Below, piece after piece: positions 1 through 10,632 of a stretch of DNA of 62,932 bases. A program made the position numbers and the translations under genes. Origin of the DNA: Granulosicoccaceae bacterium (GTDB taxonomy: Bacteria > Pseudomonadota > Gammaproteobacteria > Granulosicoccales > Granulosicoccaceae); assembly GCA_020629835.1 (NCBI GenBank), contig JAHDCO010000020.1, positions 1 through 62,932 on the forward strand. Direction: 5' to 3'. Under the pieces are notes generated by a model that was not told where the DNA came from, ran no database searches, and saw only the letters and a program-made list of their open reading frames with translations. Position 1 is the first letter of the stretch. The number at the start of each line of letters is the position of its first letter.

Positions 1-410
1 CTGCCGTTCGTAAAGCTACCAAGAAGACAGTAGCCAAGCGCAAGCCTGCCGTTCGTAAAGCTACCAAAAAGACAGTAGCCAAGCGTAAGCCTGCCGTTCG
101 CAAGGCCACAAAGAAAACAGCTGCTAAGCGCAAGCCTGCCGTTCGTAAAGCTACCAAGAAAACAGTAGCCAAGCGTAAGCCTGCCGTTCGCAAGGCCACA
201 AAGAAAACAGCTGCTAAGCGCAAGCCTGCCGTTCGTAAAGCTACCAAGAAAACAGTAGCCAAGCGCAAGCCTGCTGTTCGCAAGGCCACGAAGAAAACAG
301 CTGCTAAGCGTAAGCCTGCCGTTCGTAAAGCCACGAAGAAAACGGTAGCTAAGCGTAAGCCTGCGGCTAGAACAGCCACAAAACGTACAGCAGCTACAAA
401 GAAGCGTTAA
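1..410 (+). CDS. Histone H1-like Lys/Ala repeat protein, C-terminal part
   Basis: The 5' end lies outside the window. The reading frame (codons starting at position 3) ends in TAA at 408-410. It encodes eight tandem copies of a 15-residue unit close to AVRKATKKTVAKRKP, then a short diverged tail ending in TKKR. The composition is almost entirely Lys, Arg, Ala, Thr, Val and Pro, as in eukaryotic H1 tails and in bacterial H1-like proteins such as Pseudomonas AlgP and Bordetella BpH1. Such proteins bind DNA non-specifically through an extended basic tail and are thought to affect nucleoid structure. The N-terminal domain cannot be seen, so the subfamily is open. A strong intrinsic terminator follows about 60 bases after the stop. 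Confidence 0.8.
   Translation, partial: AVRKATKKTVAKRKPAVRKATKKTVAKRKPAVRKATKKTAAKRKPAVRKATKKTVAKRKPAVRKATKKTAAKRKPAVRKATKKTVAKRKPAVRKATKKTAAKRKPAVRKATKKTVAKRKPAARTATKRTAATKKR
3..362 (+). repeat. Eight 45-bp tandem repeats inside the H1-like gene
   Basis: Units begin at 3, 48, 93, 138, 183, 228, 273 and 318, each 45 bp and in frame. Units carrying TVAK and units carrying TAAK alternate from the second copy on, giving a 90-bp higher-order period. This suggests that pairs of units have been duplicated. The array extends out of the window to the left, so the true copy number is unknown. Coding repeats of this kind commonly vary in copy number between strains. Confidence 0.9.
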
Positions 411-470
411 ACCGCTCCACAGCGAAGAAGGCCACCGGTAGATGTGGTCATAGCGGCGTACCTCTAAAAA

Positions 471-502
471 GCCAGGTGACTTCGGTTGCCTGGCTTTTTT
501 TT
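471..502 (+). terminator. Intrinsic terminator with UUCG tetraloop
   Basis: A ten-base-pair stem (471-480 with 485-494, including two G-U pairs) is closed by a C(UUCG)G tetraloop and followed by eight T at 495-502. Five A at 466-470 precede the stem, so the same hairpin also has a T-run on the minus strand. It can therefore serve the convergent helicase gene that stops at 510 as well as the H1-like gene. Confidence 0.92.
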
Positions 503-509
503 GGCTGAC

Positions 510-2873
510 TTAGCTGTGCCAAAACGCGGCTAACTGCCGATTCCAGCCCGATCTATCTTTACACACTGTCGGCTGAACGTGCTCCGGCAAGTTTTGTCGA
601 TAGAAAGCTTGCTGAAATCGATCGTCCACCAGGACGATAACGCCACGGTCACTTTCACTTCGAATGACGCGCCCCGCGGTTTGCAGCACACGAATTAGCC
701 CGGGGATGCGACTGGTGAAATCGAAGCCGTCGAAACCCTGCTCTCTGAAATGAGTGGCCATGAGATCTTGCTCGGTACTCAAACCTGGTAAGCCTACGCC
801 CACCACAATAGCGCCGATAAGCTGATCACCGACATAGTCTACGCCCTCACCAAAGACACCACCGAGAATCACAAAGCCCAAATGTGGGCCACCGTTCTGC
901 AAGCGGTCCAGTTGCGCCTGCCGCTCGGCCCGGCTATGCCCGGGCTCTTGTCGCCAAACCTCACAGTCTGGATAACGGGCAACATACGCCGCCCATAACG
1001 AATCCAGGTAGGCAAACGATGGAAGGAAAACTAAATAGCTGCCTGCTTTAGCTTCGTAAACATCGTGTACGAGCTCAACTAAAGCATCCAAAGAGCCTTG
1101 TCGTTGCCGATAGCGCGTACCAATGGTTGGCACCGATAAGCACAAGGACTGTTCTTGAGAAAACGGAGAATTCAAACGTGCAAACGCAGCGTCGTCAGCA
1201 ACACCGAGTACCTTTCGATAAAAATTTTCCGGGCGTAAGGTTGCAGAAAAAAAACAAACACTTCTGTAGTACTTATAAAGCTTCGCGAGTTCTTCCGAAG
1301 CATCTAAACACGTCAGTTGAATACTGACGTTTCGTTTACCCTGCACTTTTGTCACGCTTATGATGGTGCGGTGTGCGCCACCATATAGATCGTCAATGGC
1401 CGCGTACCGGCACAGCGCCTTAAACCAATCAACCGCTTCGATCGGGAGTACAGGAACTGCCGATAGCGCTTCCATTAATGCCTCGACCGCTGATGAAACC
1501 GAAGCTCTTAACCCATCCGGGGAACGCTCCATCACGGTCTCACCGTCAGGTAAACCACGCGCTTGTTTTAGCAGTGCTTTGTCAACTGCGTCCATCCTAG
1601 GCAATAGGGCCTTATGGTCAACGCGCAAACATTCCGACACTCGCCAGCACTGGTACCGGTCCAATTGCGCTGAAAACATATTCCGCGATCGGTCGGGTAA
1701 GTTGTGTGATTCATCCACGAGCAGCAATGAGCGTTTTTGGGGCTCACTGAAGCACGGCAGGCGAACCAAAGGATCGAAGACGTAGTTGTAATCGCACACA
1801 ACAATCGTCATCCAGGGCAGCAGTTGCAATGCCAGTTCGAACGGACATAACTGGTGTTTCCATGCCACATCGTCCAGCGCTGCTGGCGTGATAACACCCA
1901 TCATCAGGAGTTCTTCTCGCGCCGCAGGCAAGCGATCAAAAAATCCGACGCTAACCGGGCAGCGACCCTGCTCATCACGCTCACAGCCCCCATTTGAGCA
2001 AAAGCATGTCAGCTGTTTTGAACGAAGGCTAATCGCGTTTATCGCTAAACCGGATTTTTCCATATTATCAATGGCTGTATACACCGCAGCTACACCTGAT
2101 GCCTTCGCTGTTAAGTAAACGATTTGTTGGGCTTCTTTTTCCCCGAACGCCTTAACCGCAGGGAACAACGTACTGATCGTTTTGCCTATGCCAGTCGGCG
2201 CTTCACACAGGTGGATTTGCGAATCCCGCGCCGCCCGAAAAACTGAAGCTGCAAGGCTTCGTTGTCCTGCCCTAAAGTGAGTAAACGGAAAAGCCAGACC
2301 TTTTGCAGCCGCTTTACTCAGCTGATGTTGCGAGTGGACTTTCTTCATCCACGCTACATAACGATCGACAACGTCATTACCAAAACTGAGTATGTCGATG
2401 TAACTCAATTGTTCAGCATCAACGCGTGGTTTGGAATCATCGCGCAGGTTGATATACAGCACGTCCAACCGCCAGGCTCGCTCGCCACTTTTTTCCGCTA
2501 ACGTGGGTACCGTTGTTTGCTCATGCAAAAGGCAGTAGGCATACAAACGACACTGCGCACGGTGTAACTGCTTTTGCGCATCGGATAATTGCGCCGCGGG
2601 CACCAAGGTACTTTTGATTTCTGTTACATGCTGTGCGGTGCGGTTAAGGCAATCAATACGGCCTTGTAGTGTCACTTCTACACCAGCAACCTTAAGTCGG
2701 ACTTTGATTGAGACTTCGGTGTCATCAGCTGTGTTGGCTTGCCACTGTTGATGGGCCTTCTGCCCTTGTCTTGCCGTGGGGCCTATCGCACCGCCGAAGT
2801 CCAGATCACCCGTTCTGCAAACGAGTTGTGCTAATTCAGTGACCGAAACTCGAAGCTTAACCATCTGGTTCAA
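510..2873 (-). CDS. XPD/DinG-type ATP-dependent helicase with N-terminal Cas4-like nuclease domain
   Basis: 787 aa superfamily 2 DNA helicase of the Fe-S cluster Rad3/XPD/DinG group. Residues about 70-115 carry a PD-(D/E)XK-like signature (GRID with D74, then E85-I-K87, then a Q..Y segment) typical of Cas4/RecB nuclease folds. Walker A is EAPTGIGKT at 223-231. Cysteines at 290, 292, 297, 305 and 343 are candidates for the [4Fe-4S] ligands between motifs I and II. The DEAH-box equivalent is DESH at 387-390. Later motifs include SATL, the GVFGEGVD segment and QTAGRVIR. The family unwinds 5'-overhang DNA, R-loops or G4 structures. The start codon lies inside the end of the upstream FAN1 nuclease gene (17-bp overlap), so the two are translationally coupled and probably act in one repair pathway. 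This could be annotated as DinG-like or YoaA-like; the N-terminal domain separates it from both. Confidence 0.88.
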   Translation of the reverse strand: MNQMVKLRVSVTELAQLVCRTGDLDFGGAIGPTARQGQKAHQQWQANTADDTEVSIKVRLKVAGVEVTLQGRIDCLNRTAQHVTEIKSTLVPAAQLSDAQKQLHRAQCRLYAYCLLHEQTTVPTLAEKSGERAWRLDVLYINLRDDSKPRVDAEQLSYIDILSFGNDVVDRYVAWMKKVHSQHQLSKAAAKGLAFPFTHFRAGQRSLAASVFRAARDSQIHLCEAPTGIGKTISTLFPAVKAFGEKEAQQIVYLTAKASGVAAVYTAIDNMEKSGLAINAISLRSKQLTCFCSNGGCERDEQGRCPVSVGFFDRLPAAREELLMMGVITPAALDDVAWKHQLCPFELALQLLPWMTIVVCDYNYVFDPLVRLPCFSEPQKRSLLLVDESHNLPDRSRNMFSAQLDRYQCWRVSECLRVDHKALLPRMDAVDKALLKQARGLPDGETVMERSPDGLRASVSSAVEALMEALSAVPVLPIEAVDWFKALCRYAAIDDLYGGAHRTIISVTKVQGKRNVSIQLTCLDASEELAKLYKYYRSVCFFSATLRPENFYRKVLGVADDAAFARLNSPFSQEQSLCLSVPTIGTRYRQRQGSLDALVELVHDVYEAKAGSYLVFLPSFAYLDSLWAAYVARYPDCEVWRQEPGHSRAERQAQLDRLQNGGPHLGFVILGGVFGEGVDYVGDQLIGAIVVGVGLPGLSTEQDLMATHFREQGFDGFDFTSRIPGLIRVLQTAGRVIRSESDRGVIVLVDDRFQQAFYRQNLPEHVQPTVCKDRSGWNRQLAAFWHS

Positions 2874-4518
2874 GCTGCGTATACCGAACGTTTACCACGC
2901 GATGGGGGATGTGATGCCGAGTGAAGTATTGCATCCATCGGCGCTGGTGTTGTTGCAACGCATCCCCGGGGCCTTTAATTTCGATAAATTCATAACCTTC
3001 ATCATGAGGAAACAACACCAAATCCGGCAGACCTTTACCGTTATGCCGAAGATCCGCCAATAACCGATTAAACAAAGCACGCCAGTGCGCTGTGGGAATT
3101 CGAATTAACGCATCAGAGAGTAGCTCTTCGCTGAGCGCCTGCCAGTGCACCAATGCATTGCTCAGACCACGTTTGTCTTCCCAGTGTTGCCAGACGCGCG
3201 CTGCAAAACGTAAGGGTTCGTCTAACTCCTGCCAACGCGCTTCAAACAGGTGCTGACGTCGGGTTGTAAATTCGGGTTCCATCAAATCCGACGGACCCGC
3301 CTGAAACGGGTGATGGAATGCGCCATCCACCGGTGCAAACATCAGGTCCCATATGAATAAACCCAGCACACCTCTAACCAATGAATTCTCGCTGTAATAA
3401 CATCGGCCACTTTGTCGATAGTACTGCAGCGCTCGCCACTCCACACGGTGGTTCGTGTTATCGCTGGTAGTCTGCAATGTGAGTTTTGTAGTTGTGGGTC
3501 TAAATGGTTTAGTTCTACCCACCCGCTGCCCCAACCGCTTTTTTATTATGGGAGTTTGTCGTTCGGCAAATCTTGCCTCAGAGTCATCCAAAGGCGCAGA
3601 CAGCATGTCTGTCACGATGCTAAGCGCTTTAGCGTCTTGTTCAAGCGTTAATAGTAATCGCACCTGACGCTCACGGCTGGGCGGTAGGTGTGTTTGCTGG
3701 TACACCGTTAATGCCTGCGTGGGCAACTGCAATCGCTCCAGCTGCCTGGCTACCTGGTTTCGAAACCGCCCAACCCGGCGCACCAGATGCACATCCTGTT
3801 TTAACTCGTCATTGTCATACACTGATGGCAACAGGGCGTTCAGCGTTAGTAACGCATCGGCATCGGTTACATCGATTTGCTCCAGACAAGCCTGGCACTG
3901 AAAGTATCGCCAATGCGCATCAATGTGTTCTCGCGTTTGAAAGGCACGCGTGTTTTCATCGATGATGTAGGTTTCATAGGTTAGGTGCCCCAGGTCACGC
4001 ACCACAAATTCAGACAGGTCCTGGTAACGATTCCCGAAATAACACATCACGTACATCTCAAAGATATCACCGGCTTCAAGCGTGATCCACTGATCCATCG
4101 AAGCCAACTGCCGATGCACATCCGGCGACTCCAACGTGAGTAAGTGATCGTCCAATTGCGCCCTGGATAAACCTTTTAATGGTTCAAGCTCGGGCAACTT
4201 CATAAGCTCTGGACGTGTTACCAGATGCAGTAGCACGGCAAGTTCAGCAGGAGGCTCCGTATGAGCCAGTTGTGCCTGTGCCAGTTGCTGCGCAGCCTCA
4301 TCCAAATTCGCAATTTCAGGATACTTCAACTTGCCCAGACGAAACGTATTCCCCCGGCGGCTTAGCAATCGGATGTAGAGCCTGCGTGCGGGCTCGGGCA
4401 AGCTATGCACAGTCTCACACCAGGCAAGCTCCTCTGCGGTTAACAGCTTCTGGTAGGTGCGCTTAACAAAGGACGTCAGCGCCTCAAAATTGCTGAGGTA
4501 ATAATTCTCTGGCAGCAC
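2857..4518 (-). CDS. FAN1-family structure-specific nuclease (VRR-NUC)
   Basis: 553 aa. The C-terminus holds a VRR-NUC domain with the PD-(D/E)XK catalytic set visible as P498-D499, E513-I-K515 and a following QQHQRRW helix. The N-terminal part matches the general layout of bacterial FAN1 proteins (a helical DNA-binding region followed by a TPR-like helical region). FAN1 nucleases cut 5' flaps and unhook DNA interstrand crosslinks; the Pseudomonas aeruginosa homologue is the bacterial model. The gene is 20 bp downstream of the agmatinase gene and overlaps the downstream helicase by 17 bp. The family assignment is firm; the lesion specificity in this organism is inferred. Confidence 0.88.
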   Translation of the reverse strand: MLPENYYLSNFEALTSFVKRTYQKLLTAEELAWCETVHSLPEPARRLYIRLLSRRGNTFRLGKLKYPEIANLDEAAQQLAQAQLAHTEPPAELAVLLHLVTRPELMKLPELEPLKGLSRAQLDDHLLTLESPDVHRQLASMDQWITLEAGDIFEMYVMCYFGNRYQDLSEFVVRDLGHLTYETYIIDENTRAFQTREHIDAHWRYFQCQACLEQIDVTDADALLTLNALLPSVYDNDELKQDVHLVRRVGRFRNQVARQLERLQLPTQALTVYQQTHLPPSRERQVRLLLTLEQDAKALSIVTDMLSAPLDDSEARFAERQTPIIKKRLGQRVGRTKPFRPTTTKLTLQTTSDNTNHRVEWRALQYYRQSGRCYYSENSLVRGVLGLFIWDLMFAPVDGAFHHPFQAGPSDLMEPEFTTRRQHLFEARWQELDEPLRFAARVWQHWEDKRGLSNALVHWQALSEELLSDALIRIPTAHWRALFNRLLADLRHNGKGLPDLVLFPHDEGYEFIEIKGPGDALQQHQRRWMQYFTRHHIPHRVVNVRYTQLEPDG

Positions 4519-4538
4519 AAAGCAAAACCTGACGCGCC

Positions 4539-5495
4539 TTACCGGCGGTGGTGCAACATGCGGCCAATCAGATTCATTAAAACCTGAGCCGCCAGTGTAC
4601 TGGTGGAGCTGGTCGGGTCATAGTCAGGCGCAACCTCCACAAGATCCACCCCAACCACTTGCCCCTGACGACATAAGCCTTCCAGCAGCTCTAACACTTC
4701 GTAGTATACGAACCCGCCGTGACTCGGCGTGCCCGTGCCGGGCGCTATCGATGGGTCAAATGCGTCGATGTCGATGGTGATGTAGTAGCGCACACCTTTA
4801 GGGATTCGATCAAGTACGCCATCCACACCCAATTTTCTGAGCTGCCGAACCGACAGGATATCTGAACCCATGCGTCTGGCATCTTCATATCCATCACGCG
4901 CGGTCGACGAGACATTTCGAATTCCAATTTGAGACAGTCCGGTAACGTACGACTTTTCGGCCGCCCGGCGCATGGGATTTCCATGCCCGTACCGTACGCC
5001 ATGACGCTCATCCACAAAATCCAAATGCGCATCAATTTGAACAACGTGGATAGGCTCCTGGTTATCAAACGCGTTGATGCAGGGAATATTGACCGAGTGG
5101 TCGCCCCCAATCACTACCGGAATGGCACCGGCTTCCAGAATTTTGCGAACGCCGTATTCAATGTTCGCGTGGCTTTTTTCGGTGCTGGTGTGGATGATGT
5201 CTGCATCGCCTATATCCACAATGCGGGTGCTATCGGAGGGTAGATAGACGATGTCATCTTCGTGGTCATAAGCACCGGCGTGCCCAAACGAAAATAGCGT
5301 AGACGCCTCACGCACCCCACGTGGCCCCATACGCGCACCGGAGCGCCACTGGCAACCGAAGTCAAAGGGTGCACCTAGCACAGCCACGTCCGCTTCTATG
5401 GCATCCCAGTCTTCAACATACGGGTACTTGCCAAAGGTGCAAATACCCACAAACGGTAAATTCAGGCGACCCGATTCGTAACCGTGCTCCGACAT
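4539..5495 (-). CDS. Agmatinase-family ureohydrolase
   Basis: 318 aa binuclear manganese hydrolase of the arginase/agmatinase family. Metal-ligand motifs are complete: GGDHS at 130-134, DAHLD at 155-159, and the C-terminal TIDIDAFDP motif followed by APGTGTPSHGG. The C-terminal GTGTP motif and the length fit agmatinase (agmatine to putrescine and urea), but guanidinobutyrase, guanidinopropionase and guanidine hydrolases share it and cannot be told apart by eye. The substrate-loop sequence HGNPMR at 171-176 is the place to compare. The gene lies between a small secreted protein gene (18 bp upstream) and FAN1 (20 bp downstream) in a same-strand run headed by argG, so an arginine or polyamine link is possible but unproven. 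Confidence 0.85.
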   Translation of the reverse strand: MSEHGYESGRLNLPFVGICTFGKYPYVEDWDAIEADVAVLGAPFDFGCQWRSGARMGPRGVREASTLFSFGHAGAYDHEDDIVYLPSDSTRIVDIGDADIIHTSTEKSHANIEYGVRKILEAGAIPVVIGGDHSVNIPCINAFDNQEPIHVVQIDAHLDFVDERHGVRYGHGNPMRRAAEKSYVTGLSQIGIRNVSSTARDGYEDARRMGSDILSVRQLRKLGVDGVLDRIPKGVRYYITIDIDAFDPSIAPGTGTPSHGGFVYYEVLELLEGLCRQGQVVGVDLVEVAPDYDPTSSTSTLAAQVLMNLIGRMLHHRR

Positions 5496-5513
5496 AACTG
5501 CACTCTGCTCATA

Positions 5514-5882
5514 TCACTGAGCCTGCAGTTTACGCTCAAGTTCAGCCAGCTTGGCACTGGCTTCTGCTTCGTCCAATTTTTTAAACGGCTTTACCCCACC
5601 CAGCATCAGGAGGTCTTTGGTGGCATCGTAACGGGCGCCCACATTACCCTGATCACCAGCAATCAGCAGGATACCGTCCACACAGGTGGCAGGAAACGCC
5701 ATTTTTTCGTACTCGAATTTCACGTTTTTTCGAAAAAACGCCGCACGGTATTCGTCGCCGTCTTTCGAAATGGTCAACAACTCCTTACTGCTAGCCCGCC
5801 AGGTTCCCAGGTATTGCTCCCCAGCAAACGCCCAGCTGCTGGTGAGTAGACTCACTACACACAACGTTAACAGCCTCTTCAT
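5514..5882 (-). CDS. Small secreted protein of unknown function
   Basis: About 122 aa from the ATG at 5882; a GTG three codons further upstream (5891) is possible. The start MKRLLTLCVV, hydrophobic core and WAFA-GE junction form a clear Sec signal peptide of about 20 residues, cut after AFA. The mature part is a small domain beginning YLGTWRAS, a lipocalin-like opening (inference only), with a single mature cysteine and a charged helical C-terminus rich in Lys, Glu and Ala. I do not recognise the family. It lies between the SelD fusion and the agmatinase with gaps of about 20-30 bp, so it is probably co-transcribed. Confidence 0.65.
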   Translation of the reverse strand: MKRLLTLCVVSLLTSSWAFAGEQYLGTWRASSKELLTISKDGDEYRAAFFRKNVKFEYEKMAFPATCVDGILLIAGDQGNVGARYDATKDLLMLGGVKPFKKLDEAEASAKLAELERKLQAQ

Positions 5883-5915
5883 CACGGCCACGCTCTTGAT
5901 CGACAGCCGAAAAGT

Positions 5916-8090
5916 CTACCCCACACATATGGGTGCTTCGCTTTCCGTTGTGTCAATTCTCACCACAGCTTGACCTACGACACACGCTGAGGATAAACCG
6001 GCTGACCGTAAATCCTGCAGGCATTGGTCCGCATGGGTTTGTGGTATCAGCATGGCAAGACCGCCTCCGGTTTGCGGGTCAGTCAGGGCGATACGCTGCA
6101 CTGTGGTAAGCGACTCAGCGCCCTGTACTTCAGCCAACACGGCCTGATTAGCCGGGCTTAACGTGCTCTGCACCCCACTGTCGATCAAATCCGCTACACC
6201 CTCCAGCAGCGGAACGCTGGCGACCTTTACCGTACAAACCACCTGCTCCCGCGTCGCCAGCGCATGCAGGTGACCCAACAAACCAAAACCGGTGACGTCC
6301 GTGCAGAACGCCATGCCATGCTGCTGCGCCACGGCAGACGCCAGGCGATTGCTGGTCAGTAGGTGTTCCACGGCTGCTTCGATGTGCACACCAGCGGTCT
6401 TGTTTTGCATCAATCCGGCAAACAACACACCCACCCCCAGCGGTTGAGTCAGCACAATCGCCCAGGGGCCGTCCGAGCGCGGTGGTGCTTCTGTGGGTTG
6501 TGCGTTAACGACTAAGCCGACCTGCAGTTCTGAACCTTCTGATGTATGGCCACCGATCAATGCGCACTGCTCTGCATTAAGTTCTGCAACAACGCCGAGC
6601 ATCACTTGCTGAAGTTCGCGCGTAACGATCGTGTGGTGCGCATGTGGCAGCGTCAGGATAACTTGCGCCGAATGGCAAACAGCTGCCTGGGTATAAACAT
6701 CACTTAAGGCATGTAAGGTGGCGATTCGTCCAAAGCGGTAGGGATCGTCCATTAATGCACTGATTTGATCGACCGATTGAATCAGTTGATCGCTATGCCA
6801 AGTTACGCGAGCCGCATCATCACTTGCCTGTAACAACTGTGCCGCGTCCACCGAGTTGACTTTAGCCACAGGCAAATGCGCCAGCACGGTATTCAAAGCA
6901 TCTCCGGGCACTTTCGAACCACAGCCGTTACAGCGCATGACGGCCTCAGGGTCCGGCTTAGGGGTTGGCATGGTCATGGCTGAAAGGTCGATGAACTGCC
7001 GCATAAACTTTACGTCTATCCAGTTCTTCAGCTGCCACACCCACTTACCCGAAAACGTAACACCGCTACGACTACCAATCGCCTGGCGCTGACCTGTAGA
7101 CACCAACGATAAAAAATCCCGTTGTGGTGTATAGGTTTTAAACGGTTTTTGCGTGACCGCTGCGGTTAGGTTATGAAACAACACGGGCGCTTGCCTTACG
7201 GCGAAAACACCCGCCTTGGCGCTGGGTGTATCGACTTGTGTACCAATATCGCCAGTGGCAAAAACACCCGGATGCGAAACGCTTTGCAGATAGGCATCGG
7301 TACTGATGAACCCGCGCTCGTCCGTTTGAAAGCCAGCGGCTGTTGGCCATTGTGGCCCCGTTGCTCCAGTACACCACAGCAATTCGTCCACCGCTTGCAC
7401 GCGACCGTCAACAGACACCACTGACGCTTCGCGAACCTCGGCCACATCGAACTGTGTGTGCACTTGTACTCCAGCGGTTTGCGCTGCTTTTAAAGCCAAC
7501 TCCCCGACACGCGCTGGACGCTTGTTCATGGGCTTAACGCCACGTATAAACCAGTGCACCGCCGACGGCGTGGCACCGGTTCGCCGAGCCATAGCCATCA
7601 CCAGTTCGAAACCACCGGCCCCAGCGCCCACCACACCCCAAGTGCCGGCGTTACCTTGCGATACCGCCTGCCAGCGCTCCAGAAAACTGTGCACCGGTTT
7701 CACCGGTGTAGAAAATTCTGTTGCGCCTGGCGTTGTGAGGCTGGGTGTTGACCCTGTATCTAACGACAGTACATCGTATGCAATGTCCGGTCGCCCTTCC
7801 AGCTGTAACGTTTTTTCTTCGAGATTGATACCGGTCATATGCGCTTTGATAAACCGAATGCCGCCCCACGCACACAATCGCGTCAAGTCGATGTGGATGT
7901 CATCAAAGCTGTACAAACCTTCAATATATCCGGGCAACATGCCCGAATAAGGCGTCAGTACATCCCGAGAGATAAGCGTAATACGCACACCCGGTAACGG
8001 GTTCATCGCCCATCGTCGTAACACCAAGGCGTGCGAGTGGCCACCACCAACTAACACGATATCGTGATTAATCGGCGCGGCAGGGTTCAT
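5916..8090 (-). CDS. selD: Fusion of FAD/NAD(P) oxidoreductase and selenide,water dikinase
   Basis: 724 aa two-domain protein. Residues 1 to about 375 form a pyridine-nucleotide-disulfide oxidoreductase (NDH-2-like) with FAD motif VGGGHSHA at 14-21, a second dinucleotide motif GAGAGG at 155-160 and the FAD-closing ATGD at 278-281. Residues about 380-724 are SelD, which makes selenophosphate from selenide and ATP. The catalytic loop is CNGCGSK, with C390 in the place of the reactive Cys/Sec and Ser where E. coli has the second Cys. The glycine-rich ATP-binding and DxTGFGLLGH motifs (TDVTGFGLLGH) are present. This fusion is a known alternative SelD architecture; the flavin domain may supply or sense reduced selenium. 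The start overlaps the end of selU by 4 bp, which ties its product to tRNA 2-selenouridine formation. Confidence 0.92.
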   Translation of the reverse strand: MNPAAPINHDIVLVGGGHSHALVLRRWAMNPLPGVRITLISRDVLTPYSGMLPGYIEGLYSFDDIHIDLTRLCAWGGIRFIKAHMTGINLEEKTLQLEGRPDIAYDVLSLDTGSTPSLTTPGATEFSTPVKPVHSFLERWQAVSQGNAGTWGVVGAGAGGFELVMAMARRTGATPSAVHWFIRGVKPMNKRPARVGELALKAAQTAGVQVHTQFDVAEVREASVVSVDGRVQAVDELLWCTGATGPQWPTAAGFQTDERGFISTDAYLQSVSHPGVFATGDIGTQVDTPSAKAGVFAVRQAPVLFHNLTAAVTQKPFKTYTPQRDFLSLVSTGQRQAIGSRSGVTFSGKWVWQLKNWIDVKFMRQFIDLSAMTMPTPKPDPEAVMRCNGCGSKVPGDALNTVLAHLPVAKVNSVDAAQLLQASDDAARVTWHSDQLIQSVDQISALMDDPYRFGRIATLHALSDVYTQAAVCHSAQVILTLPHAHHTIVTRELQQVMLGVVAELNAEQCALIGGHTSEGSELQVGLVVNAQPTEAPPRSDGPWAIVLTQPLGVGVLFAGLMQNKTAGVHIEAAVEHLLTSNRLASAVAQQHGMAFCTDVTGFGLLGHLHALATREQVVCTVKVASVPLLEGVADLIDSGVQSTLSPANQAVLAEVQGAESLTTVQRIALTDPQTGGGLAMLIPQTHADQCLQDLRSAGLSSACVVGQAVVRIDTTESEAPICVG

Positions 8091-9204
8091 ACGTTAGACA
8101 GATCCTGGTGCGCTATCCAATCCACGATGTCATCGGCGTTGCCCTGAAATTGAATGCGGCTTTGCTTATGAGAGATTTGATAGTCGTACATGGGATCGTA
8201 ATAACGTTGCAACAAGAAGGCAATGTAGTGACGAAAACCGGTATCGTCGCCAGAGTCATTCATCTTGAGATGCGCGTTTTCCAACAAGCGTAACGCCTGC
8301 TTGGTGTTGTCACCACCAAGCCGTTTTTGAACTCGTTGCACTGCGTTTTCATGATGTGCGTAAAACGATTTCAAGCCCTCGTCCTGCCCATCTCGCTGCT
8401 GATAATCTGCGCTCAAATCGATCACGTAATCCTCGAGTACGTTTTGCACACGCTCTTCGAATGGCACGTCTAGCAGTGCAATAGGTGAGCTGCCAAGGCG
8501 ATTGCGTAACACCTGCGGCAAACTGACTCGTCCAATCATTCTTGCTTCGTCTTCTAAAACAACAGAACGTTCACTCGAATCAGTGGCTAACTTCAGATAC
8601 TCCACAGCCAGGGCATTTTCAAAATCGATGTTGCTGGGTTGCCCGCTCAGCATTGCACCAAAACTCGAACCCCGATGATTTGCCAGGCCTTCCAAATCGA
8701 TCGCACGATCACAGGCATTTAAAACACGGGTTTTTCCGGTTCCTGTGCGCCCGCCCACCACAACAGCGGGCAGCCGCGACACCCAATGATCAAGCGTTTC
8801 GATCAGGAATCGCCGCAGGGCCTTATACCCCCCTTCAATCAATGGATAGTTGACACCGGCATCAGACAACCATTGCTGGGAAGTGCGGGAGCGCAAACCT
8901 CCACGAAAACAGTACAAAGCGCCGTTGGGGTGCGTGGTAGCAAATTCGCGCCAGGCATCAATTCGTGCTTGTTTCAATTCGCCACTCACCAGCTTGTGCC
9001 CCAATGCAATGGCAGCGTCCTGGCCGTTATCCTTGTAGCGTTTGCCGACGGCATGACGCTCTTCATTGTTCATCAACGGCAAATTGTGTGATGTTGGAAA
9101 CGCCCCGTCCAAAAACTCCACTGGGGCGCGCACATCTATTAATGGCGTACCGTTTAAAAAAAGATCGGTAAAACCACGTTCATCAATCGTCGGGAGCGTT
9201 GTCA

Positions 9205-9205
<1 letters not shown>
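8087..9205 (-). CDS. selU: tRNA 2-selenouridine synthase SelU (MnmH)
   Basis: 372 aa. The N-terminal rhodanese domain has its catalytic cysteine at C99 in YCFRGGLRS, and a P-loop GGRTGTGKT lies at 151-159. This two-domain order is diagnostic of SelU, which replaces the sulfur of 5-methylaminomethyl-2-thiouridine at the tRNA wobble position with selenium from selenophosphate via a geranylated intermediate. The ATG overlaps the argG stop by one base (TAATG), and the gene end overlaps selD by four bases. Product and selenium donor are thus encoded together. No selA, selB or selC is seen here, so tRNA selenation may be the main use of selenium; that cannot be decided from this window. Confidence 0.95.

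Positions 9206-10632
<1,427 letters not shown>

Noticed and set aside
1-410. The left-end repeats as a CRISPR array.
   Set aside because: The repeats are contiguous without spacers, in frame and coding for a basic repeat protein.
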